64,000 nucleotides of DNA from G963422705 sp963422705 (GTDB taxonomy: Bacteria > Poribacteria > WGA-4E > WGA-3G). Made by a program: the position numbers and the translations under genes. The stretch's first letter is position 1; the number at the start of each line of letters is the position of its first letter. This document shows positions 6,772 through 15,675 of the stretch, piece by piece. Below the pieces are notes generated by a model. The model did not search any database. It was not told the origin of the DNA and saw only the letters and a program-made list of their open reading frames with translations. Where the stretch lies: positions 124,001 to 188,000 of the forward strand of contig OY730443.1 in NCBI GenBank assembly GCA_963422705.1. Direction: 5' to 3'.

Positions 6772-9700
6772 ATGGCGGCACTCACTCTTAAAACGACGCA
6801 CAAATCCATCAAAGAATACTACACCGCGCTAGAACGATACAACCAACTCGGTGTTACGCACGAAACCGCTGTCCGCTCCGCATTCCAAAATTTATTAGCC
6901 CATTGCGCAAAGAAGGTTCACTGGGCATTAGTCCCTGAGCATGCAATTCTCCTTCGCAATCAGCGACGCATCGTCGTGGATGGGGCGCTCGTCGATGATT
7001 TTCACTTAATCCACGGCTATTGGGAAGCAAAAGATATTCACGACGACTTGCCTACCGCAGCTGCACGCAAATTTGAAAACGGCTACCCACGCGACAACAT
7101 CCTGTTCCAAACACCAAAACACGCGATGCTTTGGCAGAACCAATGCCTTGTCCTTGATGTCGACTTGGGCGAACCCAACCGCCTCATTTTGGTGCTTGAA
7201 ACCTTCTTTGCCCACCGGCAGCAAGAATACCTTGAATGGGAACAGGCTATCGCTAGATTCAAGCACAAGGTGCCAGAACTCGGCAACAGCATGGCAACCC
7301 TCATCCAAAAGCAACGGCAGAACAACACCGATTTCACCGTGGCTTTTGCCAACTTCCACGAAAAATGCCGGGCATCCATCAACCCAAACCTCTCTGAAGC
7401 CGCCGTCGAGGAGATGCTCATACAGCACCTCTTAACCGAACGCGTCTTCCGAACTGTCTTCGATAACCCCGACTTCATACACAGGAATGTCATCGCCGCC
7501 GAAATCGAGACGGTTATCCGAACACTCACATCGCAAGCCTTTAGCAGAGATGAATTTCTGCAAAGCCTCGAACCGTTTTATGCCACTCTTGAACGTACTG
7601 CCGCAACGCTTCATGACTTCTCACAGAAGCAGGACTTCCTCAACACCGTTTACGAGCAGTTCTTTCAGGGGTTTTCCGTCAAAATCGCCGATACACACGG
7701 TATCGTCTATACACCACAACCGATTGTCGACTTCATGGTGCGAAGTGTCGAAGTGCTCTTACAGTCCGAATTTAAACGTTCCCTCTCTGACAAGGAAGTA
7801 CACATCATCGAGCCGTTCGTCGGCACCGGCAATTTCATCGTCCGGATGATGTGCGAGCTCCGCAAAATCGCGCTCCCGCAAAAGTATACCGAGGAATTTC
7901 ACTGCAACGAAGTGATGCTCCTCCCATACTACATCGCATCCATGAACATTGAACACGAATTTTATCAGGCAACGGGCACCTATCGCCCGTTTCCAGGAAT
8001 CTGTCTCGTCGATACGTTTGAGTTAGCTGAAGATAACCAACTTACCATGTTCGAGCGAGAGAATACCCAACGCGTTGAAAAACAGAAGCAGACGCCGATG
8101 TTTGTCGTTATCGGAAATCCGCCTTACAATATCGGGCAGCTCAACGAGAATGATAACAACAAAAACCGAAAATATCCGACGCTGGACACGCGAATTGCGG
8201 AGACGTACGCAAAAGACTCTAAAGCGACGTGTAACAAAGCACTCTATGATTACTACATTAAGGCAATTCGATGGGCATCCGACCGGATTGGCGAGGAAGG
8301 GGTTATCGCCTTTGTTACCAACAACGGATTTATCGATGGTGTCGCGTTCGACGGCATGCGAAAACACCTCACCGCCGATTTTGATAAAATTTACGTCCTC
8401 GATTTGGGCGGCAACGTGCGAAAAGGGGGGAAAGTCTCTGATGCGAATGTCTTTGGGATTCGCGTCGGGGTGAGCATTAACCTATTTGTCAAGACACGGA
8501 AGAATTCACCAGAGACATGCGCTATTTTTTATCACCGAACCGATGAACTGTGGAACAGAAAACAGAAATTTGAGTTGCTAAATAGGCGTCAGCACACCGG
8601 CAATATCGCCTGGCAAACCGTGGTACCGGACGCGCGACAGACATGGTTGACGGAGGGGCTACACGCCGAATTTGACACCTTTATGCCGATGGGAACCAAG
8701 GCGGCGAAGGCGACAAAAGGGGTGGCGGTGGGGGTGGTTTTCAAAACCTATGGACTCGGTATTAACACGAGTCGTGACGCATGGGCTTACAACTTTAATC
8801 GAAACGCACTCACGCAAAATATGAGCCGGATGATTGACACTTACAATGAACAAGCACTGAAGTGGAAACACCGAGAAAATCAGAAGGTGAACGTCGATGA
8901 TTTTGTGATTGCCGATAGTAGCAAAATCAAATGGAGCGTTCGATTGAAACAGGCATTGAAAAAGGGAAAAATCGCCAATTTTTCAGAAGAAAAGATAAGA
9001 AATTCTATCTATCGTCCGTTTACAAAATCGAACCTTTACTTTGACAGATTGATGAACGAGAGGGTTTATGGATGGGCTTCCATCTTTCCGACACCCGAGA
9101 CGGAAAAAGAGAACAGGGTGATTTGCGTGGCCGGCATTGGGAATAGAAAAGGCTTTGGTTGTCTTGCAACAAATATGATTCCCAACTTAAATTTAGCATT
9201 TGAAAACGTACAATGTTTTCCATTCTACACGTATAACGAAGATGGCGGGCATCGTCGTGAGAACATCACCGATTGGGCGTTGTCACAGTTCCGAGCGCAC
9301 TACGGAGACGATACGCTGAACAAGTGGGACATTTTCCATTATATCTACGGGCTGCTGCACCATCCGGCGTACCGGGGCCGGTATCAAGTTAATCTCAACC
9401 GTGACTTGCCACATATCCCGTTCGCGGACGATTTTTGGGGATTTTCGGCAGCAGGCGCGGAGCTGTCGACGCTTCATCTCAACTACGAAACCGGGCGTGA
9501 ATATAAACACGCGCGTCTGATTGAGACACCGTTGGTGGCGTTGAATTGGTGTGTGTCACGGATGAAATTCTCCAAGGACAAGTTGCAACTTCATTACAAT
9601 GAGTTCCTAACGATTGCGGGCATTCCGCCCGCGGTGTTTGAGTATCGGCTTGGAAATCGTTCGGCGTTGGAGTGGGTGGTTGAGCAGTATCGGGCGCAGG

Positions 9701-9873
9701 TAGATAAACGGAGTGGCATTGTTAACGAACCGAACAGTGCAGGGGATGAGACACACATTGTGGGCTTAATTAGGAAAGTCATTTGGGTGAGTTTAGAGAC
9801 GCTCAGGATTCTTGGCGATTTGCCTGCGTTTGGGGATTCTCCGTCACAAAATAGCAAAAAGGAAGAGCGATGA
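6772..9873 (+). CDS. Single-chain restriction-modification enzyme (ExK nuclease + N6-adenine methylase + specificity domain)
   Basis: A 1033-residue protein resembling type IIG/type ISP enzymes without the helicase part. The N-terminus has a PD-(D/E)xK-like site: D70/D75-D76 and E85-A-K87 in GYWEAKD. A helical spacer follows to about residue 330. The adenine methylase core has motif I EPFVGTGNF (347-355) and catalytic motif IV NPPY (449-452). The C-terminal half (about 640-1000, with IYRPFTKSNLYFD and WDIFHYIYGLLH) matches the target-recognition region of type ISP enzymes. No DEAD/helicase motifs were seen. Cutting and host protection may both sit in this one chain. The SDR gene overlaps its stop by 4 bp (ATGA). 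Confidence 0.85.
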   Translation: MAALTLKTTHKSIKEYYTALERYNQLGVTHETAVRSAFQNLLAHCAKKVHWALVPEHAILLRNQRRIVVDGALVDDFHLIHGYWEAKDIHDDLPTAAARKFENGYPRDNILFQTPKHAMLWQNQCLVLDVDLGEPNRLILVLETFFAHRQQEYLEWEQAIARFKHKVPELGNSMATLIQKQRQNNTDFTVAFANFHEKCRASINPNLSEAAVEEMLIQHLLTERVFRTVFDNPDFIHRNVIAAEIETVIRTLTSQAFSRDEFLQSLEPFYATLERTAATLHDFSQKQDFLNTVYEQFFQGFSVKIADTHGIVYTPQPIVDFMVRSVEVLLQSEFKRSLSDKEVHIIEPFVGTGNFIVRMMCELRKIALPQKYTEEFHCNEVMLLPYYIASMNIEHEFYQATGTYRPFPGICLVDTFELAEDNQLTMFERENTQRVEKQKQTPMFVVIGNPPYNIGQLNENDNNKNRKYPTLDTRIAETYAKDSKATCNKALYDYYIKAIRWASDRIGEEGVIAFVTNNGFIDGVAFDGMRKHLTADFDKIYVLDLGGNVRKGGKVSDANVFGIRVGVSINLFVKTRKNSPETCAIFYHRTDELWNRKQKFELLNRRQHTGNIAWQTVVPDARQTWLTEGLHAEFDTFMPMGTKAAKATKGVAVGVVFKTYGLGINTSRDAWAYNFNRNALTQNMSRMIDTYNEQALKWKHRENQKVNVDDFVIADSSKIKWSVRLKQALKKGKIANFSEEKIRNSIYRPFTKSNLYFDRLMNERVYGWASIFPTPETEKENRVICVAGIGNRKGFGCLATNMIPNLNLAFENVQCFPFYTYNEDGGHRRENITDWALSQFRAHYGDDTLNKWDIFHYIYGLLHHPAYRGRYQVNLNRDLPHIPFADDFWGFSAAGAELSTLHLNYETGREYKHARLIETPLVALNWCVSRMKFSKDKLQLHYNEFLTIAGIPPAVFEYRLGNRSALEWVVEQYRAQVDKRSGIVNEPNSAGDETHIVGLIRKVIWVSLETLRILGDLPAFGDSPSQNSKKEER

Positions 9874-10580
9874 AACTTGAAAATCAGGTAGCGATTATTA
9901 CTGGCGGTGGGCGCGGTATCGGGCGCTCCACGGCTTTAGCGCTCGCAAAAGCGGGCGCGGATATCGTCCTTGCGGCACGGACAACCGGCGAAATCATAGC
10001 CGTTGCGGAAGAGGTGAAACAGTTAGGTAGGCGCGCCATCGCTATCCCGACGGATGTCCAACAGAAAACGTCCGTTGATGCGATGACTGCAAAAACGCTC
10101 GATACGTTCGGCAAGGTGGACATCCTCATCAACAATGCCGGTGTCGCCATTCACAACCCGATAGAAAGAATTCGGGAGGCTGATTGGGATTTTACTATGG
10201 CAGTCAACCTGAAGGGTGTCTTTCTGTGTACACAAGCGGTATTCAGTGGGATGTGCGAGCAGCAGTCAGGACATATCGTCAACGTCTCATCGGTTTCGGG
10301 CAAATCCGGGCACGTGAACGGCGGCGCGTACTGCGCCTCAAAATTTGCCGTCGTCGGTTTCACGGAAACAACGAATAATGAGGGGCGGCGGCACGGTGTG
10401 AAAGCCTCCGTTGTCTGTCCTGGCCCCGTTGATACGAAGATGCGGCGGGATAACCATCCGGACGATGTCATTGAGCATCTCACACTTCCGGAGGATGTAG
10501 CGGATTTGATTCTGTTTCTGGTGACGCAGCCGCGGCGCGCTCACACCCTCGAGAGCGTAATCAGAACACCGTTAATGTAG
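9870..10580 (+). CDS. Short-chain dehydrogenase/reductase
   Basis: A 236-residue classical SDR, an NAD(P)-dependent oxidoreductase of the cytoplasm. It has the cofactor motif TGGGRGIG (11-18), NNAG (88-91), the catalytic Ser near 140 and Y154-x3-K158 in YCASK. The start overlaps the stop of the restriction-modification gene as ATGA, so translation is coupled although the functions look unrelated. Residues after the TGG motif (AARTT) suggest NADP preference, which is only an inference. TatD begins 12 nt downstream, so these genes form a tight plus-strand run. Confidence 0.9.
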   Translation: MKLENQVAIITGGGRGIGRSTALALAKAGADIVLAARTTGEIIAVAEEVKQLGRRAIAIPTDVQQKTSVDAMTAKTLDTFGKVDILINNAGVAIHNPIERIREADWDFTMAVNLKGVFLCTQAVFSGMCEQQSGHIVNVSSVSGKSGHVNGGAYCASKFAVVGFTETTNNEGRRHGVKASVVCPGPVDTKMRRDNHPDDVIEHLTLPEDVADLILFLVTQPRRAHTLESVIRTPLM

Positions 10581-10592
10581 GAAAACAGGAAC

Positions 10593-11378
10593 ATGTTTAT
10601 TGATTCGCATGCGCACATCCAACTGTCCGAATTTGATACCGACCGGAATGCGGTGCTCCAACGCGCCCGGGATGCAGGGGTTGGGAGCATCCTCGTCATC
10701 GGGTTTGACCTGGGCACTAGTCTTGGCGCGATTGCTCTGGCAGAGAAACATGAGAACGTCTACGCTACAGTAGGGATGCATCCGCACGATGCGAAATGTC
10801 TGACGCCGGGCGTGTTAAAAACGTTTCGTGGGCTTGCAGCGCATCCGAAGGTGCTGGCGCTCGGTGAAATGGGGTTGGATTATTATCGGAATCGCTGCTC
10901 ACCGGCGGTGCAAAAAAGGGCGTTTGCAGAACAATTATCCCTGGCTGTCGAGACAGGGCTGCCGATTGTGATTCACAATCGTGATGCCTATATGGATATT
11001 CTTCCGATTTTAGAGGCACAGGAGGCGAAAATACGCGGCGTTTTGCACTGTTTTACCGGTGATGTTGCGCTGATGCAGAGGAGTCTCCAGCTCAGTCCGG
11101 CGTGTGAACTGTCTATCGGCATCGGCGGAATTGTTACGTATCGAAATGGGGCTGCGGTTCAAGTGGTTGCCCGGCAAGTGCCGGCGGAGCGGCTGCTGAT
11201 TGAAACGGATTGTCCGTGGTTAGCCCCGCAATTTCGACGCGGCAAGCGCAATGAACCGGCGTACGTGGCTGCTGTTGCAAAAAAAATAGCGGCGCTCCGC
11301 GGTACCTCTGTGGAATCGATTGGTGAACTCACAAGCCGGAATTTTCGTGAACTGTTTATGCCAGTACAACACGGTTAA
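10593..11378 (+). CDS. tatD: TatD family metal-dependent hydrolase (DNase)
   Basis: A 261-residue TatD/YcfH-type hydrolase, a TIM-barrel metal-dependent nuclease. It has the N-terminal DSHAHI metal motif (H6, H8), LGEMGLDYYR, VIHNRDA, LHCFTGD and ETDCPWLAP, covering the two-metal site. Length is normal for the family. The start has AGGAA upstream and lies 12 nt after the SDR stop. Members act on DNA 3' ends or are linked to D-amino-acyl-tRNA or housekeeping roles; nothing here distinguishes these. Confidence 0.92.
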   Translation: MFIDSHAHIQLSEFDTDRNAVLQRARDAGVGSILVIGFDLGTSLGAIALAEKHENVYATVGMHPHDAKCLTPGVLKTFRGLAAHPKVLALGEMGLDYYRNRCSPAVQKRAFAEQLSLAVETGLPIVIHNRDAYMDILPILEAQEAKIRGVLHCFTGDVALMQRSLQLSPACELSIGIGGIVTYRNGAAVQVVARQVPAERLLIETDCPWLAPQFRRGKRNEPAYVAAVAKKIAALRGTSVESIGELTSRNFRELFMPVQHG

Positions 11379-11507
11379 AATCGATGATGAAACATTGAAG
11401 ATTGATAGATACAACATGCACGAAATGTAGCAAGGTTCTGACAAATCGGATTGCGCGCCATTTCTGCAACGTAAAATCTTCGAAGGGACACGGAGATCTT
11501 GCATTCA

Positions 11508-12461
11508 ATGAGTAACACAAACAACCACTCACAACTAGCTGCTCCTAAAAGGCTATCCAATTCCGCCGAAGCAACCGTCCGCGAAATATTGGGGCGTCCA
11601 CATGAGCTAACGCTCCTCAGCCGTTCCCACAATCTGGTGTATCGCGTAACATCAGATTCGGGAAGGTACGTTGTTAAGGAAATTTGCGCCGCTGCGGGGG
11701 TGAACGCTTTTTTGGAGAAGGCAATTCTAGAGAAAATCCCGTCTGCAGATTACTTTAGGCCGGTTTTACACGTTCAGCGTCTGGCTGATACCGGAACGTG
11801 CTTAGTGATTTCGCCGTATATAGAGGGAAACTCTTTAGATGTTGTTATCCGTCAAGCCACTTTCTCCAGGAAGGAAGCGAGGCTGTGGGCGGCTGCGCTG
11901 CATCGCATTTTCTGCCGTTTACGTTCCATTCCTGCCGAAGGTTTTGGTAAAGCAACCCTTGGAAAAGCGGCAAGCTTTGAGACATGGACAAATTTTCTGG
12001 CGTGGTACCTTAAGCGCCAAGGTGAAAAGGGGCCTCGCCTTGCTAAGATGAGATTCACCTATCTGTGGCATATCTTTTCAAGCCTGCGCGAAGCGCTGGA
12101 TGCCGAGACACCGGCGCCGAAGGTAATCAACGCCGATATCAATGCGCGAAACTTCCTTATCGTTTCTCAGACGAACCGGCTTTGTCAAATCCACATGCCG
12201 AATGTCCAGTACGGGGACGCGGCAGTCCCATACGGGGATGCTATGATTCATTTTCACGGTACGTCAATAGTCGATGAACTCCAACGGCTCTGTCGATTTC
12301 CGGCATGGCGGCTTCATTTCTATGCTGCTTTTTCAGCGTATGCCGTTCTCGCCTATACCGAACGGGTTGGGGCGACGCCGTTAGAAGAAGCGGTTGCTTG
12401 GGGTGGCGCACGTCCGTTGCTTGAGTTATTAGATGAACAGTTGGAAGCCGTGAAGTCTTAG
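11508..12461 (+). CDS. APH-like phosphotransferase with altered catalytic motifs
   Basis: A protein of about 317 residues with the aminoglycoside-phosphotransferase/choline-kinase-like fold. It has a beta-hairpin with NLVYRVTSDSGRYVVKE (Lys for ATP), a helical lobe with ETWTNFLAWYL, then VINADINARNFLI where the family has HGDLxxxNFL. The catalytic Asp and the Asn are present, but the usual His is Asn. The following metal-binding Asp (normally IDWE/IDFE) reads IHMPNVQYGD, without acid at that place. Activity is therefore doubtful or unusual. I chose the ATG at 11508 over the TTG at 11499 because GGAG (11492-11495) is too close to the TTG. Confidence 0.65.
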   Translation: MSNTNNHSQLAAPKRLSNSAEATVREILGRPHELTLLSRSHNLVYRVTSDSGRYVVKEICAAAGVNAFLEKAILEKIPSADYFRPVLHVQRLADTGTCLVISPYIEGNSLDVVIRQATFSRKEARLWAAALHRIFCRLRSIPAEGFGKATLGKAASFETWTNFLAWYLKRQGEKGPRLAKMRFTYLWHIFSSLREALDAETPAPKVINADINARNFLIVSQTNRLCQIHMPNVQYGDAAVPYGDAMIHFHGTSIVDELQRLCRFPAWRLHFYAAFSAYAVLAYTERVGATPLEEAVAWGGARPLLELLDEQLEAVKS

Positions 12462-12480
12462 CAAAGGGCAAAACAAACGA

Positions 12481-13629
12481 ATGCCCGTAAAAAACTCGCA
12501 AAAGATGACATCCTTGAATTTTCGTACGTATGCGATGGTGCTGGCGCTCCTGTGTGTGTGGGCAATTTTCACGCTGCTGACAGGCGGGACTTTTCTCAGC
12601 ACCCGAAATTTATCGAATCTTTCCCGCCAAGGCGCCGTGACAGCCATGCTCTCGGTGGGGATGGTGTTCGTCATCGTCTCCGCCAATATCGATTTATCTG
12701 TCGGGTACGGCGCGGGGCTGCTGGGCGCAATCGCGGCAATCTTGCACGTCTGGTGGGGCCAGCCGATTGGGTTGACTTTACTCGCTGTTATCTGCGTTGG
12801 CATTTTGCTGGGATTGCTTCAAGGCTACCTTGTTGCATATCAGCGGATACCGGCGTTTATCGTGACTTTGGGCGGATTTCTCGTCTATCGCGGCTTGATG
12901 CTGGCATTCACGAAAGGAGAAACGATTTTGCTGCCGGATAATTGGCTCAAAGCCATCGGTAACGCTTACCTCCCCGAAACACCGGGCTGGATACTGATGC
13001 TGATTGCGATAAGTGTCAGTGGTTACGGTTTTTATCGGCAACGCACGAAACGTAAAAACGACTTTGCGGGGTTACGAGGTGGTGATGTGTCCGTTCTACT
13101 ACCTTTCCTGAAACTCGGCGGAATCTGGTTTCTTATTGTGGGCTTCATGAGTGTGATGAACGCGCACAAAGGGGTTCCGATTCCGGTATGCATTCTGTTT
13201 TTTTTAGCGTTCGTCTTCCATTTTATCTCGAACCGCACCCGTTTCGGACGCTATGTGTATGCGGTTGGTGGGAATGCGGAGGCGGCGTACCTCTCCGGCG
13301 TGAACGTGCGCTGGATAACCTTACGGGTTTTTGCAACGATGGGCGCCTTGATGGGAATTGCAGGTGTTGTTCTCATGGCGCGCGTTGGAAGTGCGAGCCC
13401 GGAAGCGGGACGTTTATTAGAATTAGATGCGATTGCCGCATGTGTTATTGGGGGCGCTAGTTTAATGGGGGGCCGCGGCAGCATCTTTGGCGCGTTGCTT
13501 GGGGCACTCGTCATGGAAAGCCTCAATAACGGGATGAGCCTGGCGAACCTGGATGCCTCCTGGCAAGATATTATTAAAGGGATGGTATTAGTCGCAGCCG
13601 TAGGATTTGATATGGCATCGCGGCGTTAA
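12481..13629 (+). CDS. xylH: Sugar ABC transporter permease, XylH-like
   Basis: A 382-residue inner-membrane permease of the ribose/xylose ABC importer family (BPD_transp_2). It follows XylH closely: LSTRNLSNLSRQGAVTAML, GMVFVIVSANIDLSVG, IPAFIVTLGG, TRFGRYVYAVGGN, AAYLSGVN and ELDAIAACVIGGASLMGG. About ten hydrophobic segments are visible. The partner ATPase and sugar-binding protein are not adjacent: upstream is a kinase-like gene, downstream a convergent binding protein of another type. It lies 19 nt after the kinase-like gene, so the two may be co-transcribed. It must rely on components encoded elsewhere. Confidence 0.87.
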   Translation: MPVKNSQKMTSLNFRTYAMVLALLCVWAIFTLLTGGTFLSTRNLSNLSRQGAVTAMLSVGMVFVIVSANIDLSVGYGAGLLGAIAAILHVWWGQPIGLTLLAVICVGILLGLLQGYLVAYQRIPAFIVTLGGFLVYRGLMLAFTKGETILLPDNWLKAIGNAYLPETPGWILMLIAISVSGYGFYRQRTKRKNDFAGLRGGDVSVLLPFLKLGGIWFLIVGFMSVMNAHKGVPIPVCILFFLAFVFHFISNRTRFGRYVYAVGGNAEAAYLSGVNVRWITLRVFATMGALMGIAGVVLMARVGSASPEAGRLLELDAIAACVIGGASLMGGRGSIFGALLGALVMESLNNGMSLANLDASWQDIIKGMVLVAAVGFDMASRR

Positions 13630-13729
13630 CAGCCCAAGGGTATGCCATTCGCATTCCCTGCCCCCGTTTTTCATTCTTTACCAAAAACTCGGCACGGAGT
13701 CTTCATGAATCAAGCTTGCGACGAAAAAA

Positions 13730-15067
13730 CTACTTTGCAAGCTTATGCGCCTCCTTAAACTTCTCCCTGGCAAATTGTCCCCACTCTTTAATCTTTTGGT
13801 TGCGGAACGCCGAATTCTTCCATTCCGTGGCAGCAATATGCATCGCCTCTTTTTCGGAAATCGGCATCCGGGTGAATGCTGCGATTGCCGACGCGCGCTT
13901 CTCGTAATCCGAACAGTTGCGAATCGCTTTCCAGGCGTTGACGAGGGCTTTGTGAGAATCAATAATTATCACGCCAAAGAGCTCGTTAATGATATCCCAA
14001 CGCGCTCCACCCTTATTGGCATCGTACTGAAACGGCTCAAATTCAAGTTTAAATGGATTGGTAACAATGGCCCGTTTTCCGAGTTTATCGTAGAGCGCCG
14101 GGAGTACACTTGCACGGTTCAATCCGCCCTTCCATTTTGGACCATCGGGTTCTGTATCACGGAGCATCCAGAGTTTCTGCGCCCGTTCAGACAACACAAA
14201 TTCCAAAAATTTTTGTGCAACGGCCAGGTTCGGCGCCCCTTTGAGAATGGCGATGGCATCAGGATTGACGACGGTGCCATCGCTTGGCATCACATATTTA
14301 ATTTTATCTGCACCGACGACAACAATATGCCCATAAGCGTAAAAATCAATTGCCATCCCGTAAATGACTTGTCCGGTGACAACATCATTGGGAATAACGT
14401 TTGCTCCGGCGGAGAATCCTCTGACATTTCCCCCAATCTTTGTCAGGAGCGCAAATCCTTCTTCCCATCCATGAGTTTGCAAGATAATTTCGTACATCAT
14501 GTGTGCCGAACCACTTTCCCTCGGATCTGCGGCCCCGATTTTACCAAGTAACGCGGGATTACCCAAATCCTTCCACGTCTTCGCCTCAGGAAGCTGAAGT
14601 AACGCACGTAACTCTTCATTGTACATAATGCCGAAGCTGGATAGCGCGGCACCATACCACCGATATTCCGCATCATAGACAGGAATGCCATAGAAGGTTT
14701 GCGGAATTTGTTGTCGTTGCTCCTCCGGCAGCTTGTACGGACTTAATAAGTTGTTCTTCGCGAGTCGAAGGTAACTATCGGTTCCGCCGCCAAAGAAGAT
14801 GTCGATACCAATTCCGTCGGGGACGCGCTTAAACTCTGAATCAATGAACCGGTAATTGGAAGAAGTTCCGCCGACATCACGCCAGTCAGTCTTGACGTTC
14901 CGCCCTGTCTGCTCGTGGTACCATGTCTCAAAATTTTCTCCGAACTCGGTTTCAATGCCTTCAGGGTGTGGTGAGATGATGATAAGTTCATCCTGCGCGA
15001 ACAGGGCAGCAGGGATTACGAGAAGCAAGAATGACAATATTCCTAACAACGTTCTCAAGTAACACAT
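13730..15067 (-). CDS. Extracellular solute-binding protein, ABC transporter (family 1 / Fe3+-polyamine type)
   Basis: A 445-residue periplasmic binding protein. A signal peptide (residues 1-24, cleavage after ALFA) precedes a two-lobe binding fold. Visible elements are IIISPHPEGIETEFGENFETWY, WRDVGGTSSNY, VDIFFGGG-like FFGGGTDSY, MYNEELRALL and NPDAIAILKGAPN. These resemble the AfuA/FbpA and PotD-like family importing iron, phosphonate or polyamine-type ligands. AAAGGAAA precedes the start. No permease or ATPase of this class is next to it, and the XylH-like permease facing it belongs to a different transporter class. Confidence 0.82.
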   Translation of the reverse strand: MCYLRTLLGILSFLLLVIPAALFAQDELIIISPHPEGIETEFGENFETWYHEQTGRNVKTDWRDVGGTSSNYRFIDSEFKRVPDGIGIDIFFGGGTDSYLRLAKNNLLSPYKLPEEQRQQIPQTFYGIPVYDAEYRWYGAALSSFGIMYNEELRALLQLPEAKTWKDLGNPALLGKIGAADPRESGSAHMMYEIILQTHGWEEGFALLTKIGGNVRGFSAGANVIPNDVVTGQVIYGMAIDFYAYGHIVVVGADKIKYVMPSDGTVVNPDAIAILKGAPNLAVAQKFLEFVLSERAQKLWMLRDTEPDGPKWKGGLNRASVLPALYDKLGKRAIVTNPFKLEFEPFQYDANKGGARWDIINELFGVIIIDSHKALVNAWKAIRNCSDYEKRASAIAAFTRMPISEKEAMHIAATEWKNSAFRNQKIKEWGQFAREKFKEAHKLAK

Positions 15068-15244
15068 CGCTTTGATTTCCTTTCATATTTTTTGTATCGT
15101 TGTAGCTATTTTTATCTTCCGCAAGAACGGATTCTGGGTTTTCCAGAGCCGGCGCCGTTTTTTGACGTAACGTCACGCAAATCGAACGGATGCCCCCGTT
15201 TTTATTGCCATAGCGGCGCTGCGAAGTCGATTCACACAATTTTC

Positions 15245-15376
15245 TTATAAACGTGAGACAATCGCTGGCATTTTCCACACGAGAATGATGATACCCGCAA
15301 AGAGAATGAGATACCAGATAAGTAATGCGCGAATATTCGTTTTTTTCAAGATACGGCGACGTCGTTTTAATTTCAT
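15245..15376 (-). CDS. Possible 43-residue single-pass membrane protein
   Basis: A short frame encodes MKLKRRRRILKKTNI, a single transmembrane helix (about ALLIWYLILFAGIIILV) and a short tail ending VSRL. The basic start followed by one helix is a typical small inner-membrane protein. The ATG overlaps the stop of an upstream relic frame as ATGA. No strong ribosome binding site is visible (AAAAAGAAG). It could be real or an accident of the decayed region. Confidence 0.35.
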   Translation of the reverse strand: MKLKRRRRILKKTNIRALLIWYLILFAGIIILVWKMPAIVSRL

Positions 15377-15660
15377 CTTCTTTTTCGGTTCAACCCGATA
15401 CCGCTTTCGTATTCGTTAATCACAATTGCGACAGCCGAATCAAATTGCCTAACTACGTCCATCAATTCAATAGCAGGTTCTGCTCGGGCACATAACACGC
15501 GTTTCTTATGAATCCGGATAAACCGGAAAAATGCTGTCCCGTTGAAAGTCATTCACCGACGCGAATGATACCAGGTAGCCAGCCACTATGCCCATGATAG
15601 ACAGGAATGTAACGATAGTTTTAGTTATGATAAAAGTTTCAAGCAGGGGTGGTATAGGAG
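15373..15660 (-). pseudogene. Decayed CorC/HlyC-type (CBS domain) remnant
   Basis: The minus strand holds pieces resembling a CorC/HlyC family protein broken by frame changes. There is a hydrophobic segment TIVTFLSIMGIVAGYLVSF, then SIFPVYPDS, then in another frame ETRYVPEQ, and in a third AIELMDVVRQFDSAVAIVINEY. Family proteins read (R/F)VPE...LL..(F/R)...AIVVDEYGG at this place. The TAA after PVYPDS and the frame jumps rule out an intact gene. This is motif recognition by eye only. Confidence 0.4.
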
Positions 15661-15675
15661 ATACAGAAAGCGTTC

